Positions 1-6,576 of a stretch of 16,424 bases of DNA are shown here, in pieces. The DNA comes from Roseovarius sp. UBA6217 (GTDB taxonomy: Bacteria > Pseudomonadota > Alphaproteobacteria > Rhodobacterales > Rhodobacteraceae): contig DISF01000018.1 in assembly GCA_002421985.1 (NCBI GenBank), forward strand, positions 60,583 to 77,006. The letters run 5' to 3'. The notes beneath the pieces are model-generated. The model was not told the DNA's origin and made no database searches. It saw nothing but the letters and a program-made list of their open reading frames with translations. Position 1 is the first letter of the stretch, and the number at the start of each line of letters is the position of its first letter. The translations under genes and the position numbers were made by a program.

Positions 1-522
1 TCGGCGGAATCGGCGGCGGGGCAATACCCGGTCGAGGCCGTGACCATGATGGACAATGTCGCCCGCGAGGTCGAGAGCGACCCGACCTATCGCGAGGTGA
101 TCGAGGTCGGCCGCAGCGTCAACCGCCAGAGCATCGCCGACGGCATCGTGGTGGCCGCCCGCGAGATCGCCGAGACCACCGATATCAAGGTGATCTGCTG
201 CTATACCGAATCGGGCACCACCGCGCTGCTGACGGCGCGCGAGCGGCCGCATGTGCCGATCATCGCGCTCACCAGCCTGCGTGGCACCGCGCGGCGGCTG
301 GCGCTGACATGGGGGGTGAATTGCGTGATGACCGAGCAGCTTACACGCTTCAAGCTGGCGGTCATCAACGCCGCGCGCGCCGCGCGGGCGCAGGGCTATG
401 CCGAGGAAAGCGATCAGATCGTGGTCACCGCCGGTGTGCCCTTCAACGTGCCGGGGACCACCAACATCCTGCGCATCGCGCCCTGCAAGGAAAGTTTGAT
501 CTACGCCACCGATCCGGGCTAA
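1..522 (+). CDS. pyk: Pyruvate kinase, C-terminal part (5' end outside window)
   Basis: Pyruvate kinase converts phosphoenolpyruvate and ADP to pyruvate and ATP in the last step of glycolysis. The reading frame is open from base 1, and the visible 173 residues begin SAESAAGQYPVEAV, the conserved segment at the end of the catalytic barrel in this family. The rest is the C-terminal alpha/beta domain, with the typical ESGTTALLTARERP and a late PGTTNILRI stretch, ending in TAA at 520-522. The N-terminal two thirds, including the phosphoenolpyruvate-binding residues, lie left of the window, so integrity cannot be judged. A small membrane protein gene follows after 36 bases on the same strand and no intrinsic terminator is visible between them. 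Confidence 0.95.
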   Translation, partial: SAESAAGQYPVEAVTMMDNVAREVESDPTYREVIEVGRSVNRQSIADGIVVAAREIAETTDIKVICCYTESGTTALLTARERPHVPIIALTSLRGTARRLALTWGVNCVMTEQLTRFKLAVINAARAARAQGYAEESDQIVVTAGVPFNVPGTTNILRIAPCKESLIYATDPG

Positions 523-558
523 ACCCGGCGAGATAACGATTTTTCAGGGTGTGTACTG

Positions 559-783
559 ATGGATGCGGATTTGGCGCTGGCTGTCGGAACGGTGCTTGGG
601 GTATTGTCGATCCCCTCGATTTTATCCGCGATATCGGACTCACGCGCACCACGCGTGGGCGCGCTCACATTGATGATCGCGGGTGGCCTTGTGATCTGGG
701 CGCTGACGGCCAGGCCCGGCGGCTACAAGCTCGCCGAGGTGCCCGCCGTGATCTTGCATGTGATCGCGCGCTATCTGCCCTGA
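559..783 (+). CDS. Small hypothetical membrane protein
   Basis: A 74-residue protein that I cannot assign to a named family. It has two clear hydrophobic segments, at about residues 5-24 and 33-50, separated by a short charged loop (SDSRAPR), and a third moderately hydrophobic stretch near the C terminus. A small inner-membrane protein is the likeliest reading. The ATG at 559 has an AGGG motif at 546-549 with about 9 bases of spacing. It lies 36 bases after the pyruvate kinase stop and is probably co-transcribed with it; the promoter for the ribosomal protein genes begins just after it. The function is unknown. Codon use and GC content resemble the neighbours. Confidence 0.7.
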   Translation: MDADLALAVGTVLGVLSIPSILSAISDSRAPRVGALTLMIAGGLVIWALTARPGGYKLAEVPAVILHVIARYLP

Positions 784-806
784 TCCCCGCGCGCGCGACG
801 CAGCCC

Positions 807-835
807 TTGCACCGGGCGCGGGCCTCGCGTATACG
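807..835 (+). promoter_or_regulatory. Sigma-70-type promoter for rpmI-rplT
   Basis: TTGCAC at 807-812 and TATACG at 830-835 are separated by exactly 17 bases. The predicted start of transcription is near 842, giving a leader of about 70 bases before rpmI. This is the best promoter match in the window, and it fits a strongly expressed ribosomal protein operon. The assignment rests on sequence alone. I saw no infC and no obvious L20-binding leader structure in 836-912. Confidence 0.6.
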
Positions 836-912
836 GCACGCTCAAACCGCTGGTCCGGCTGGATGTGGCATGCCGAGGCACGCGGGAAGACCGACCGAAA
901 AAGGAGCCGGAA

Positions 913-1113
913 ATGCCCAAGATGAAGACCAAGTCGAGCTGCAAGAAGCGGTTCAAGGTGTCCGCCACTGGCAAGATCATCACCGCCCAGGCGGGCAAGC
1001 GGCACGGGATGATAAAGCGCACCAACAAGTTCATCCGCAACGCGCGTGGCACCACCACGCTCAGCAAAGCTGACGAGGGGATCATCCGACCGATGATGCC
1101 CTATTCGCGTTAA
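913..1113 (+). CDS. rpmI: 50S ribosomal protein L35
   Basis: L35 is a small basic protein of the large ribosomal subunit. The 66-residue product MPKMKTKSSCKKRFKVSATG matches the family in length and in its lysine/arginine-rich N terminus. The start is ATG 913 rather than the upstream in-frame ATG at 865, because AAGGAG at 901-906 sits 6 bases before it and the extra 16 residues are unlike any L35. The stop overlaps the ribosome binding site of rplT, which starts 14 bases later, so the two genes form the usual rpmI-rplT operon. Confidence 0.97.
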   Translation: MPKMKTKSSCKKRFKVSATGKIITAQAGKRHGMIKRTNKFIRNARGTTTLSKADEGIIRPMMPYSR

Positions 1114-1127
1114 GGAGGAATCAGGAT

Positions 1128-1493
1128 ATGTCACGCGTCAAAGGTGGGACCGTTACCCACGCCCGTCACAAGAAAGTCACGACCGCAGCCAAGGGCTATT
1201 ACGGTCGCCGCAAGAATACCTTCAAGGTGGCAGCCCAGGCCGTCGACAAGGCCAACCAATACGCCACGCGCGACCGCAAGAACCGCAAGCGCAATTTCCG
1301 CGCGCTGTGGATCCAGCGGATCAACGCCGCCGTGCGCGCCCATGACGAGGGGCTGACCTATTCGCGCTTCATCAACGGGCTGGCGCTTGCCGGGATCGAG
1401 GTGGATCGCAAGGTTCTGGCCGATCTCGCGGTGCACGAGCCTGCGGCGTTCAACGCCATCGTCGATCAGGCCAGGCAGGCGCTGGCCGCCTGA
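1128..1493 (+). CDS. rplT: 50S ribosomal protein L20
   Basis: L20 binds 23S rRNA early in assembly of the large subunit. The 121-residue product starts MSRVKGGTVTHARHKKV and carries the family hallmark KGYYGRRKNTF and the RKRNFRALWIQRINAA helix, at full normal length. A strong Shine-Dalgarno sequence (AAGGAGG at 1112-1118) overlaps the rpmI stop and sets the start. A perfect intrinsic terminator begins 26 bases after the stop. In many bacteria L20 represses its own operon, but no such leader element could be recognised here. pheS, a common downstream neighbour, is not next. Confidence 0.97.
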   Translation: MSRVKGGTVTHARHKKVTTAAKGYYGRRKNTFKVAAQAVDKANQYATRDRKNRKRNFRALWIQRINAAVRAHDEGLTYSRFINGLALAGIEVDRKVLADLAVHEPAAFNAIVDQARQALAA

Positions 1494-1518
1494 GGCCAGT
1501 CGCGCACGAGGGACAGGA

Positions 1519-1550
1519 TACGCCGCCCGGAGCCAGTTCCGGGCGGCGTT
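1519..1550 (+). terminator. Intrinsic terminator after rplT
   Basis: Perfect 11-bp stem: arms CGCCGCCCGGA (1519-1529) and TCCGGGCGGCG (1536-1546) with a 6-base loop, followed directly by TTTT (1547-1550). It ends the rpmI-rplT transcript. Confidence 0.9.
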
Positions 1551-1653
1551 TTCGCATTCAGGGCTTGCGCCGCCTTGCCCCCGAGGCGGATCGGTTGATA
1601 GCGTGACGGGAACCCGCGAATCCAGGGGAAATCGCCATGCCGGACCGCGCCGG

Positions 1654-2503
1654 GTGACAGACCCGAATGCCTCCATTCTTCTCACCGGGGCGTCTGGCCG
1701 CGTCGGGCGGATGGTGTTGCGGTGTTGGCCCAAGGGACGGTCTGGGCTGACCGCGCAATATCGCAGGCCCCAACCGGGCGCGCTCTGCTGGGATCCGCTT
1801 GACGGGCCGGGGGCGCTTCTTGCCCATGCGGACAGGGCCGGCCGCCGCTTTGCTGCAATGGTTGCGCTCGCCGGGGTGGTGCCGGGGCCGGGGCGCGATC
1901 TGTCGCTCAACCGCACCATCGCCGAGGCCACGCTCGATGCCGCCGCGCAGGCGGGGATCACGCGGGTGCTCTTGGCGTCATCCTCGGCGGTCTATGGCGC
2001 GGGCGAGGCGATGGCCGAGGACGCCCCCCCTGCCCCGGTCAACGCCTATGGCGTGGCCAAGCGCGAGATGGAGGCCGCCTGCGCACCGTGGCGCGCGCGC
2101 GGCATGGAAATATGCTGCCTGCGCATCGGCAATGTGGCGGGCGCGGATGCGCTTTTGCTCAACGTGGTGGAGAGACGCGGCGCGATTGTGATCGACCGCA
2201 TCGCCGATGGCGGCGGGCCGGTGCGCTCCTATATCGGCCCCGCGAGCCTTGCCGCCGTGCTGGCCACGCTCTGCCGCCATGCCGGGCCGCTGCCCGATAT
2301 GCTCAACATCGCGGCACCTCAGCCAGTGGCGATGACCGCGCTGGCGCAGGCCGCAGGGGCGCGATACGAGACCCGCCCCGCCCGAGGCACATCAGCGGAT
2401 CACCCTCGATTGCCGCCGTCTCGCCGCGCTGCACCGTTTTGCCCCCGAAGACAGCACAGCCGTGGAAATGGTCCGCCAATGGCGCACGAGCAGCCCCGCC
2501 TGA
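1654..2503 (+). pseudogene. NAD-dependent epimerase/dehydratase, frameshifted near 3' end
   Basis: This is a short-chain dehydrogenase-like protein of the NAD-dependent epimerase/dehydratase family. The N terminus has the nucleotide-binding ILLTGASGRVGRMVL motif. A serine segment, ASSSAVYGAG, is followed by NAYGVAKREME, which supplies the YxxxK catalytic pair. RIGNVAGADALL and GGGPVRSYIG are further family motifs. Reading from 1654 the frame is coherent until about 2380. The expected C terminus (PEAHQRITLDCRRLAALH and onwards to a TGA at 2501-2503) then continues in the next frame from 2381. One extra base or two missing bases in the C-rich stretch 2374-2383 would explain this. Unshifted, the frame runs to 2547 with an arginine/proline-rich tail and crosses into the convergent neighbour. 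The start is uncertain: GTG 1654 fits the family N terminus but lacks a good ribosome binding site. The substrate is unknown. A sequencing error is possible. Confidence 0.75.
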
Positions 2504-2525
2504 GCCGGGGCCGGCGCTATCTGCC

Positions 2526-3281
2526 TCAGCCCCGCCGCAGCACCTGAAACGCCGCCGATGCGCCCCAGCCAGCGGCGATGGCGATCGCGATCGACATCAG
2601 CCCGTAGAGCAGCGGTTGCTGCCGCGACAGGGCGTAGAGCCACCGCTCCAGCCCCACCTTGTGCACGTCGATCACCGTTTTGAGCTGCGCCACCACCCGC
2701 CCCTCGCGGGTGAGGAATATCCGCGTCTGATAAGCCCCCTCGGTCAGGTTGGCGGGCAGGCTTATCGCGGTGCGAAACAGCGTCTGCTCATCCAGGGCAA
2801 CGCTGTTTTCCAGAAGCTGATAGGCGTTCGTGCGCTCTCGGATGCGGATAAGGGCGTCGGTAAAGCTCTCGACATCCTCGGCCATGCTCGCCGCGCCGAC
2901 CGAGCGGATCGCGCGCGGGATCGACACCCGGTGGCGCAAATCTTCGGTATTGCTCAGCACCTGGTCGAGTGGCCCGCTCGTGGCCACGGCATAGAATGTG
3001 GGCGCGGACTCAAGCGCCACCGTGTCGGTATTGACCCAGATACCCAGAACCCGCTCCTTGCGCCGCACGCTTACCGGCAGCGATGGCCCGGCCACGGTAA
3101 TCACCACGTCAAGCGGGATATCGGGGATCGGGGCCTCGCGTTTGACGGCACCAAAGATCAGGATATCGGACCCCTCGAATGTGGCGGTGATCGCCACCCG
3201 GTCCTGGGACAGTCCAAGCACCACCTCCTCGGCGCGCAAGGGCAGCGCCGCGAGCCAAAGAAGAAGCGCGAGACGCAGCAT
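2526..3281 (-). CDS. TIGR02186 family protein, membrane-anchored, periplasmic
   Basis: A 251-residue protein of a conserved alphaproteobacterial family of unknown function (TIGR02186), recognised from its sequence and its position beside a TauE exporter gene. The N terminus MLRLALLLWLAALPLRAEE is a signal peptide with likely cleavage after LRA. The middle is a beta-rich domain with GSDILIFGAVKRE and VWVN-like (GIWVNTDTV) motifs. A single hydrophobic helix lies at about residues 224-244, before a short RRG tail. The body should therefore face the periplasm, held by the C-terminal helix. The start codon at 3281 overlaps the stop of the TauE gene by one base (TGATG), so translational coupling is likely. 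An accessory role in the export of a sulfur compound is only an inference from context. Confidence 0.85.
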   Translation of the reverse strand: MLRLALLLWLAALPLRAEEVVLGLSQDRVAITATFEGSDILIFGAVKREAPIPDIPLDVVITVAGPSLPVSVRRKERVLGIWVNTDTVALESAPTFYAVATSGPLDQVLSNTEDLRHRVSIPRAIRSVGAASMAEDVESFTDALIRIRERTNAYQLLENSVALDEQTLFRTAISLPANLTEGAYQTRIFLTREGRVVAQLKTVIDVHKVGLERWLYALSRQQPLLYGLMSIAIAIAAGWGASAAFQVLRRG

Positions 3282-4198
3282 CAATACCCCCCCGCGCCCG
3301 AGGCGATGGAATAAAGCTCTGACGGCGTAAGCAGCAGGTCGAGCGCCAGCTTGCCGCAAACCACGAGCACCATGATCGCCAGCCATATGCGCAACTGTTC
3401 TGCCTTCATGCGGGTGCCGATCATGGTGCCGATCTGCGCGCCGATCACGCCGCCCACCAGCAAGAGAACCGCCAGCGCCACATCGACGGTATAGTTCGTG
3501 GTCGCGTGCAACAGCGTTGTGAAGGCGGTGACAAAGATAATCTGGAAAAGCGAGGTGCCCACCACCACCTTGGTTGGCATTCCGAGGAGGTAAATCATCG
3601 CCGGCACCATGATGAAGCCGCCGCCGACGCCCATGATGGCGGCAAGCACCCCCACCAGCACCCCGACCACAAGCGGCGGGATCACCGAGATATAAAGCCC
3701 CGAGGCGCGAAACCGCATCTTCAGAGGAAGCCTGTGCACCCAGCCGTGCTTCTTGCGCTTGGGGGGGGCCCCACGGCGGGTATTGCGGATCGCGCGCAGG
3801 CTCTCGATGAACATCAGCCCGCCAATCACGCCAAGGAACGCCACATAGCACAGCTTGACCAGAAGATCGACCTGGCCCAGCGATTTCAGATAGTTGAACA
3901 GGATAACGCCCAGCCCCGCCCCGACAAGGCCGCCCACGAGCAACACCGTGCCCATCCTCAGATCAACGGTCTTTCGTTGCAGATGCGCCAGCACGCCCGA
4001 GAATGAGGCAGACATGATCTGAGTGGCCCCGGTTGCCACCGCCACAGCAGGCGGGATGCCGATGAAAAACAGCAGTGGCGTCAGGATGAACCCCCCGCCG
4101 ACCCCGAACATCCCCGACAGGATGCCCACGATTCCGCCAAGCCCAAGAAGCAGGAGCGTATCGACCGAAACCTCGGCTATGGGGAGATATATCTGCAT
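3281..4198 (-). CDS. TauE/SafE family anion (sulfite-type) exporter
   Basis: A 305-residue inner-membrane permease of the TauE/SafE (DUF81) family, whose studied members export sulfite, sulfoacetate or related organosulfur anions. The two family half-repeats are visible: GIVGILSGMFGVGGGFILTP near the N terminus and GVLAAIMGVGGGFIMVPA in the second half, each opening a set of hydrophobic helices. A basic loop (RRGAPPKRKKHGW) separates the halves and should be cytoplasmic. The start is ATG 4198, with AGGA about 7 bases upstream; further upstream ATGs lack this and add a non-family extension. It is followed with a one-base overlap by the TIGR02186 gene, so the two form an operon. The substrate cannot be read from sequence. 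Confidence 0.9.
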   Translation of the reverse strand: MQIYLPIAEVSVDTLLLLGLGGIVGILSGMFGVGGGFILTPLLFFIGIPPAVAVATGATQIMSASFSGVLAHLQRKTVDLRMGTVLLVGGLVGAGLGVILFNYLKSLGQVDLLVKLCYVAFLGVIGGLMFIESLRAIRNTRRGAPPKRKKHGWVHRLPLKMRFRASGLYISVIPPLVVGVLVGVLAAIMGVGGGFIMVPAMIYLLGMPTKVVVGTSLFQIIFVTAFTTLLHATTNYTVDVALAVLLLVGGVIGAQIGTMIGTRMKAEQLRIWLAIMVLVVCGKLALDLLLTPSELYSIASGAGGY

Positions 4199-4281
4199 GA
4201 CAATTCCTAGGCCCATGACGCCGCGACATGCAAGGGACTGGCGCGGCATGGGGCGGGCATGGTTGGTAAAATCTTGTTGCC

Positions 4282-4295
4282 GAAATGTATATTTC
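4282..4295 (-). promoter_or_regulatory. AT-rich palindrome upstream of the TauE operon
   Basis: GAAAT-GTAT-ATTTC forms perfect 5-bp arms around 4 bases. It lies in the 119-base gap between rimI and the TauE gene, about 85 bases before the TauE start, in an AT-rich island within otherwise GC-rich DNA. Its position suits an operator or a promoter region. I do not recognise the regulator. I could not find a convincing -35/-10 pair nearby. Confidence 0.35.
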
Positions 4296-4317
4296 AGGAG
4301 GCGCGAAGCTGCGCGGC

Positions 4318-4734
4318 TCAGCCCAAGCGTTTTTCCAGCACGAGCGCATCCACCGCACGCCCGCCCGCGCGCGGGTAATAAGCCGCGCGGCGCGCCACCT
4401 CGCGCCACTGGCACGCGGCATAGAGAGCGCGGGCCGCGGTGTTATCCTCGGCCACCTCGAGAAAGCCGCGCACGGCCCCGCGCGCCCGCGCCCCGGCCTC
4501 GAACCCGGCAAGGGCGGTGCGGGCGCGGCCCTCGCGGCGCATGGCCGGATCGGTGGCCAGCGTCAGCAATTCCGCCTCACCCGCGATCACCCGGCCAAGG
4601 GCAAAGGATTGCGCATCGCCCGCGACAAAGACAAGCGGGCTTGCCAGAAGGGCCGCGAATTCCGCCGCCGACCAGCCCCGCCCCTGCCCCGCAAAGGCGC
4701 GCGCATGGGTGGCGGCCATCGCCTCAGGCATCAT
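4318..4734 (-). CDS. rimI: Ribosomal protein S18-alanine N-acetyltransferase
   Basis: A GNAT-fold acetyltransferase of 138 residues. RimI transfers acetyl from acetyl-CoA to the N-terminal alanine of ribosomal protein S18. The acetyl-CoA loop RREGRA (about residues 66-71) matches the Q/R-x-x-G-x-G/A pattern. LEVAEDNTAARALY (about 92-105) is the conserved C-terminal segment, and the RRAAYYP stretch (about 115-121) is also characteristic. The start at 4734 overlaps the end of tsaB by 11 bases (a second ATG follows at 4731). The tsaB-rimI adjacency is common in bacteria and supports the name over a generic GNAT. It is the last gene of the nfu-tsaB-rimI operon. Confidence 0.88.
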   Translation of the reverse strand: MMPEAMAATHARAFAGQGRGWSAAEFAALLASPLVFVAGDAQSFALGRVIAGEAELLTLATDPAMRREGRARTALAGFEAGARARGAVRGFLEVAEDNTAARALYAACQWREVARRAAYYPRAGGRAVDALVLEKRLG

Positions 4735-5302
4735 CGAGGATCACGGGCGGCGCATCGCGGGCGGGGGCGGCGTCGGCGGGGCGGATATAAAGCGGCGCGG
4801 GCGGCGCTGCGCAGGCCGGCGCGGTTTGCGCCAGGAGCGCGATGGTCTGCGCCAGATCGGCGGGGACGGGTGGCCAGGCAGGATCGGTCAGATCCGCCGC
4901 CGCAACCAGCGCATAGCCCCCGCCGGGGGCACGGATATGCGCCATGCCGCGCGGCGCGGGCACGGCGGGTGTCTGGCCGCGCGCGCGTGCGACGATCACG
5001 TCGAAGGTGCTGATTCCAAACGCGGAAATATCCAAGGAAAGCGTCAGCCCCCGCGCAGCAGAAACGGCGATGCGGATACCGGTGAAGTTGCCGGGGCCGA
5101 TGCCAACGCCGATCCGGTCCAGATCGCGCCACGCAACGCCGCCCTCGGCCAGCACTTCCTCCAGCAGCGGCATGAGCCGTTCGGCCTGTCCGCGCGCCAT
5201 CTCCTCGGCGCGGGCCGCAAGAACCCGCTCGCCCGACAGCAAAGCGGCCGCGCAATGCGCGGCCGATGTGTCGAAGCCCAGTGTCAGCGGCTCAGAGCCC
5301 AA
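4724..5302 (-). CDS. tsaB: tRNA t6A37 threonylcarbamoyltransferase complex subunit TsaB
   Basis: TsaB is the ASKHA-fold partner that dimerises with TsaD and helps transfer the threonylcarbamoyl group to A37 of tRNAs reading ANN codons. The 192-residue product has the N-terminal LGFDTSAAHCAAALL strand pair (about residues 8-22) and the family signature IGVGIGPGNFTGIRIAVSAARGL (about 64-86). It is shorter than the E. coli protein; the C-terminal region is reduced and alanine/proline-rich, as in other alphaproteobacteria. It overlaps nfu by 11 bases upstream and rimI by 11 bases downstream. TsaD, TsaE and TsaC are not in the window. Confidence 0.92.
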   Translation of the reverse strand: MGSEPLTLGFDTSAAHCAAALLSGERVLAARAEEMARGQAERLMPLLEEVLAEGGVAWRDLDRIGVGIGPGNFTGIRIAVSAARGLTLSLDISAFGISTFDVIVARARGQTPAVPAPRGMAHIRAPGGGYALVAAADLTDPAWPPVPADLAQTIALLAQTAPACAAPPAPLYIRPADAAPARDAPPVILDDA

Positions 5303-5855
5303 CGGGGCGCACCTCGGTCACCTCGGGGATATAGTGGCGCAACAGGTTCTCGATCCCCATCTTGAGGGTGATGGTCGAGGACGGGCAGCCCGCGCAGGCA
5401 CCTTGCATGTGCAGGTAGACCACGCCGCGCTCGAACCCGTGAAATGTGATGTCGCCGCCATCCTGCGCCACCGCAGGGCGCACTCTGGTATCCAGCAACT
5501 CCTTGATCTGGGACACGATTTCCGAATCCTCGCCGCTGTGATCGGCATGGCCCGAGGTGCCGCCACCGGCATCGGCCATGACCGGCTGACCGGATTGGTA
5601 ATGCTCCATGATCGCGCCGAGAATGGCGGGTTTGACATGGTCCCACTCGGTCGCGTCGGCCTTGGTCACGGTGACGAAATCATTGCCCAGGAACACCCCC
5701 GACACCCCCGGCACGCGAAAGATGCGCGCGGCCAGCGGCGAGGCCTCGGCCCCCTCGGCGCTCGGGAAATCGGCGGTGCCCACCTCGAGCACGGACTGAC
5801 CCGGCAGAAACTTGAGCGTCGCGGGGTTGGGTGTGGACTCGGTCTGGATGAACAT
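5292..5855 (-). CDS. Nfu-type iron-sulfur cluster scaffold/carrier (NifU family)
   Basis: Nfu proteins carry and deliver 4Fe-4S clusters to client enzymes. The 187-residue product has two domains. An N-terminal Nfu_N domain opens MFIQTESTPNPATLKFLPG and contains VSGVFLGNDFVTVTK. The C-terminal NifU-like domain has VRPAVAQDGGDITF followed by the cluster-binding CAGC (cysteines about 154 and 157). A glycine/histidine-rich linker (about 96-108) joins them. It is the first gene of an operon with tsaB and rimI. A good promoter and a palindrome resembling an iron-responsive Irr box lie directly upstream. Confidence 0.93.
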   Translation of the reverse strand: MFIQTESTPNPATLKFLPGQSVLEVGTADFPSAEGAEASPLAARIFRVPGVSGVFLGNDFVTVTKADATEWDHVKPAILGAIMEHYQSGQPVMADAGGGTSGHADHSGEDSEIVSQIKELLDTRVRPAVAQDGGDITFHGFERGVVYLHMQGACAGCPSSTITLKMGIENLLRHYIPEVTEVRPVGL

Positions 5856-5884
5856 CGAAAAAGGCCCCTTTTGCAGCTAGCTCA

Positions 5885-5913
5885 GATATGCGCGCCGGAG
5901 CGCCCCGAGTCAA
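5885..5913 (-). promoter_or_regulatory. Promoter of the nfu-tsaB-rimI operon
   Basis: On the minus strand, TTGACT (5913-5908) and CATATC (5890-5885) are 17 bases apart. The predicted transcript starts near 5878, about 23 bases before the nfu ATG at 5855. The -35 matches well; the -10 is weaker. Confidence 0.5.
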
Positions 5914-5915
5914 GG

Positions 5916-5932
5916 TTTGGAACGATTCCAGA
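5916..5932. promoter_or_regulatory. Irr-box-like palindrome upstream of nfu
   Basis: TTTGGAACGATTCCAGA contains TGGAA-CGA-TTCCA, a perfect 5-bp inverted repeat with a 3-base centre. It matches the published alphaproteobacterial Irr box, TTTAGAA-N3-TTCTAAA, at 11 of 14 fixed positions. It ends 3 bases upstream of the -35 of the nfu promoter. Irr controls iron-using genes in this class, which makes the placement before an Fe-S scaffold gene meaningful. Another iron or Fe-S regulator is possible. Confidence 0.45.
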
Positions 5933-5975
5933 CTGTGCCGCCCCCGCGCCAAGCGACCGGTTCAGCCATCGCCGG

Positions 5976-6431
5976 TCAGGTGATCGCCTCGAGCCGCTCC
6001 TTGCTCATATCGCCCGGCACGATGGTGATCGGGATCGGCAGCCCGCCGGCGTTGCGGCTGAGCTGGCTCACGAGCGGGCCCGGCCCCTTCTTGCCGCCGG
6101 CGGCCCCGAGCACGAGCACGCCGATCTCGGGATCGTCGCGGACCTGCGCCATGATCTCGGTCACCGGCTCTCCCTCGCGGATGACAAGCTCGGGGTCGAG
6201 GCCCTGCCTGTCGCGCATCCACTTGGCGAAGACCTCGAAATGAGCCTCGATCCGCTCGCGGGCCTCCTGGCGCATGATGTCGCCGACGCCGATCCAGTGG
6301 TTGAATTCATCGGGCGGGATCACCGACAGGATCGCAACCCCGCCACCGGTATGCGCCGCGCGCATCGCCGCAAACCGCATCGCGTTGAGACATTCGCGGC
6401 TGTCATCGAGCACCACGAGAAACTTGCGCAT
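5976..6431 (-). CDS. Universal stress protein (UspA domain)
   Basis: A single-domain, 151-residue universal stress protein. It starts MRKFLVVLDDSRECLNAMRFA, the usual first strand and helix with the acidic nucleotide-contacting residues. It ends with VLVLGAAGGKKGPGPLVSQLSRNAGGLPIPITIVPG. In that segment the family's G-x2-G-x9-G-(S/T) ATP motif is present only in part (GAAG, then nine residues, then S). Nucleotide binding is therefore plausible but not certain. A ribosome binding site, GGAGGGA, precedes the ATG on the minus strand. The gene stands alone between the nfu operon and the divergent hicAB module. Its in vivo partner or trigger is unknown. Confidence 0.88.
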   Translation of the reverse strand: MRKFLVVLDDSRECLNAMRFAAMRAAHTGGGVAILSVIPPDEFNHWIGVGDIMRQEARERIEAHFEVFAKWMRDRQGLDPELVIREGEPVTEIMAQVRDDPEIGVLVLGAAGGKKGPGPLVSQLSRNAGGLPIPITIVPGDMSKERLEAIT

Positions 6432-6454
6432 GAAACGGTCTCCCTCCGGCAGGC

Positions 6455-6483
6455 ATCATGACCCGGAACGCGCGGCGGGGCAA
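6455..6483 (-). promoter_or_regulatory. Possible promoter of the universal stress protein gene
   Basis: Minus-strand TTGCCC (6483-6478) and CATGAT (6460-6455) with 17 bases between them, each matching 4 of 6 consensus positions. The predicted start lies about 17 bases before the ATG. Confidence 0.35.
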
Positions 6484-6519
6484 GAGAGGTGAGCGGGGGG
6501 GCAACCGGCAGCGAATAGC

Positions 6520-6525
6520 TTGACT
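6520..6525 (+). promoter_or_regulatory. Possible -35 element of hicAB
   Basis: TTGACT is a good -35 hexamer 52 bases before the hicA start. No convincing -10 is seen at 16-18 bases; CAGTCT at 6544 is the nearest. If this promoter is real, transcription would start close to the palindrome at 6554-6568, which suits repression. Confidence 0.35.
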
Positions 6526-6553
6526 TTCAATGATGCGAACTCGCAGTCTGGGT

Positions 6554-6568
6554 GAAATCATTGATTTC
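6554..6568. promoter_or_regulatory. Perfect palindrome before hicA, probable operator
   Basis: GAAATCATTGATTTC has perfect 7-bp arms around a single central T and ends 8 bases before the hicA start codon. Type II toxin-antitoxin operons are commonly autoregulated by the antitoxin or the complex binding a palindrome at the promoter, so this is the natural candidate operator. An inverted 8-base match to its core (TCAATGAT) occurs at 6527-6534. Confidence 0.6.
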
Positions 6569-6576
6569 GGTAGCAC

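Noticed and set aside
2371..2390. Programmed frameshifting in the epimerase gene
   Set aside because: No slippery heptamer with a downstream stimulatory structure or family precedent was recognised; an indel in a C-rich stretch is simpler.
2088..3314. 408-codon plus-strand open frame bridging the epimerase and TIGR02186 genes
   Set aside because: It is a shadow frame with no coherent protein pattern across two genes in opposite orientations.
3282..3851. Upstream extension of the TIGR02186 frame
   Set aside because: It lies entirely within the TauE gene in another frame, and the signal peptide starts precisely at 3281.
4944..6461. 505-codon open frame on the plus strand across tsaB, nfu and the stress protein
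   Set aside because: It runs antisense through three well-recognised genes and has no recognisable domain.
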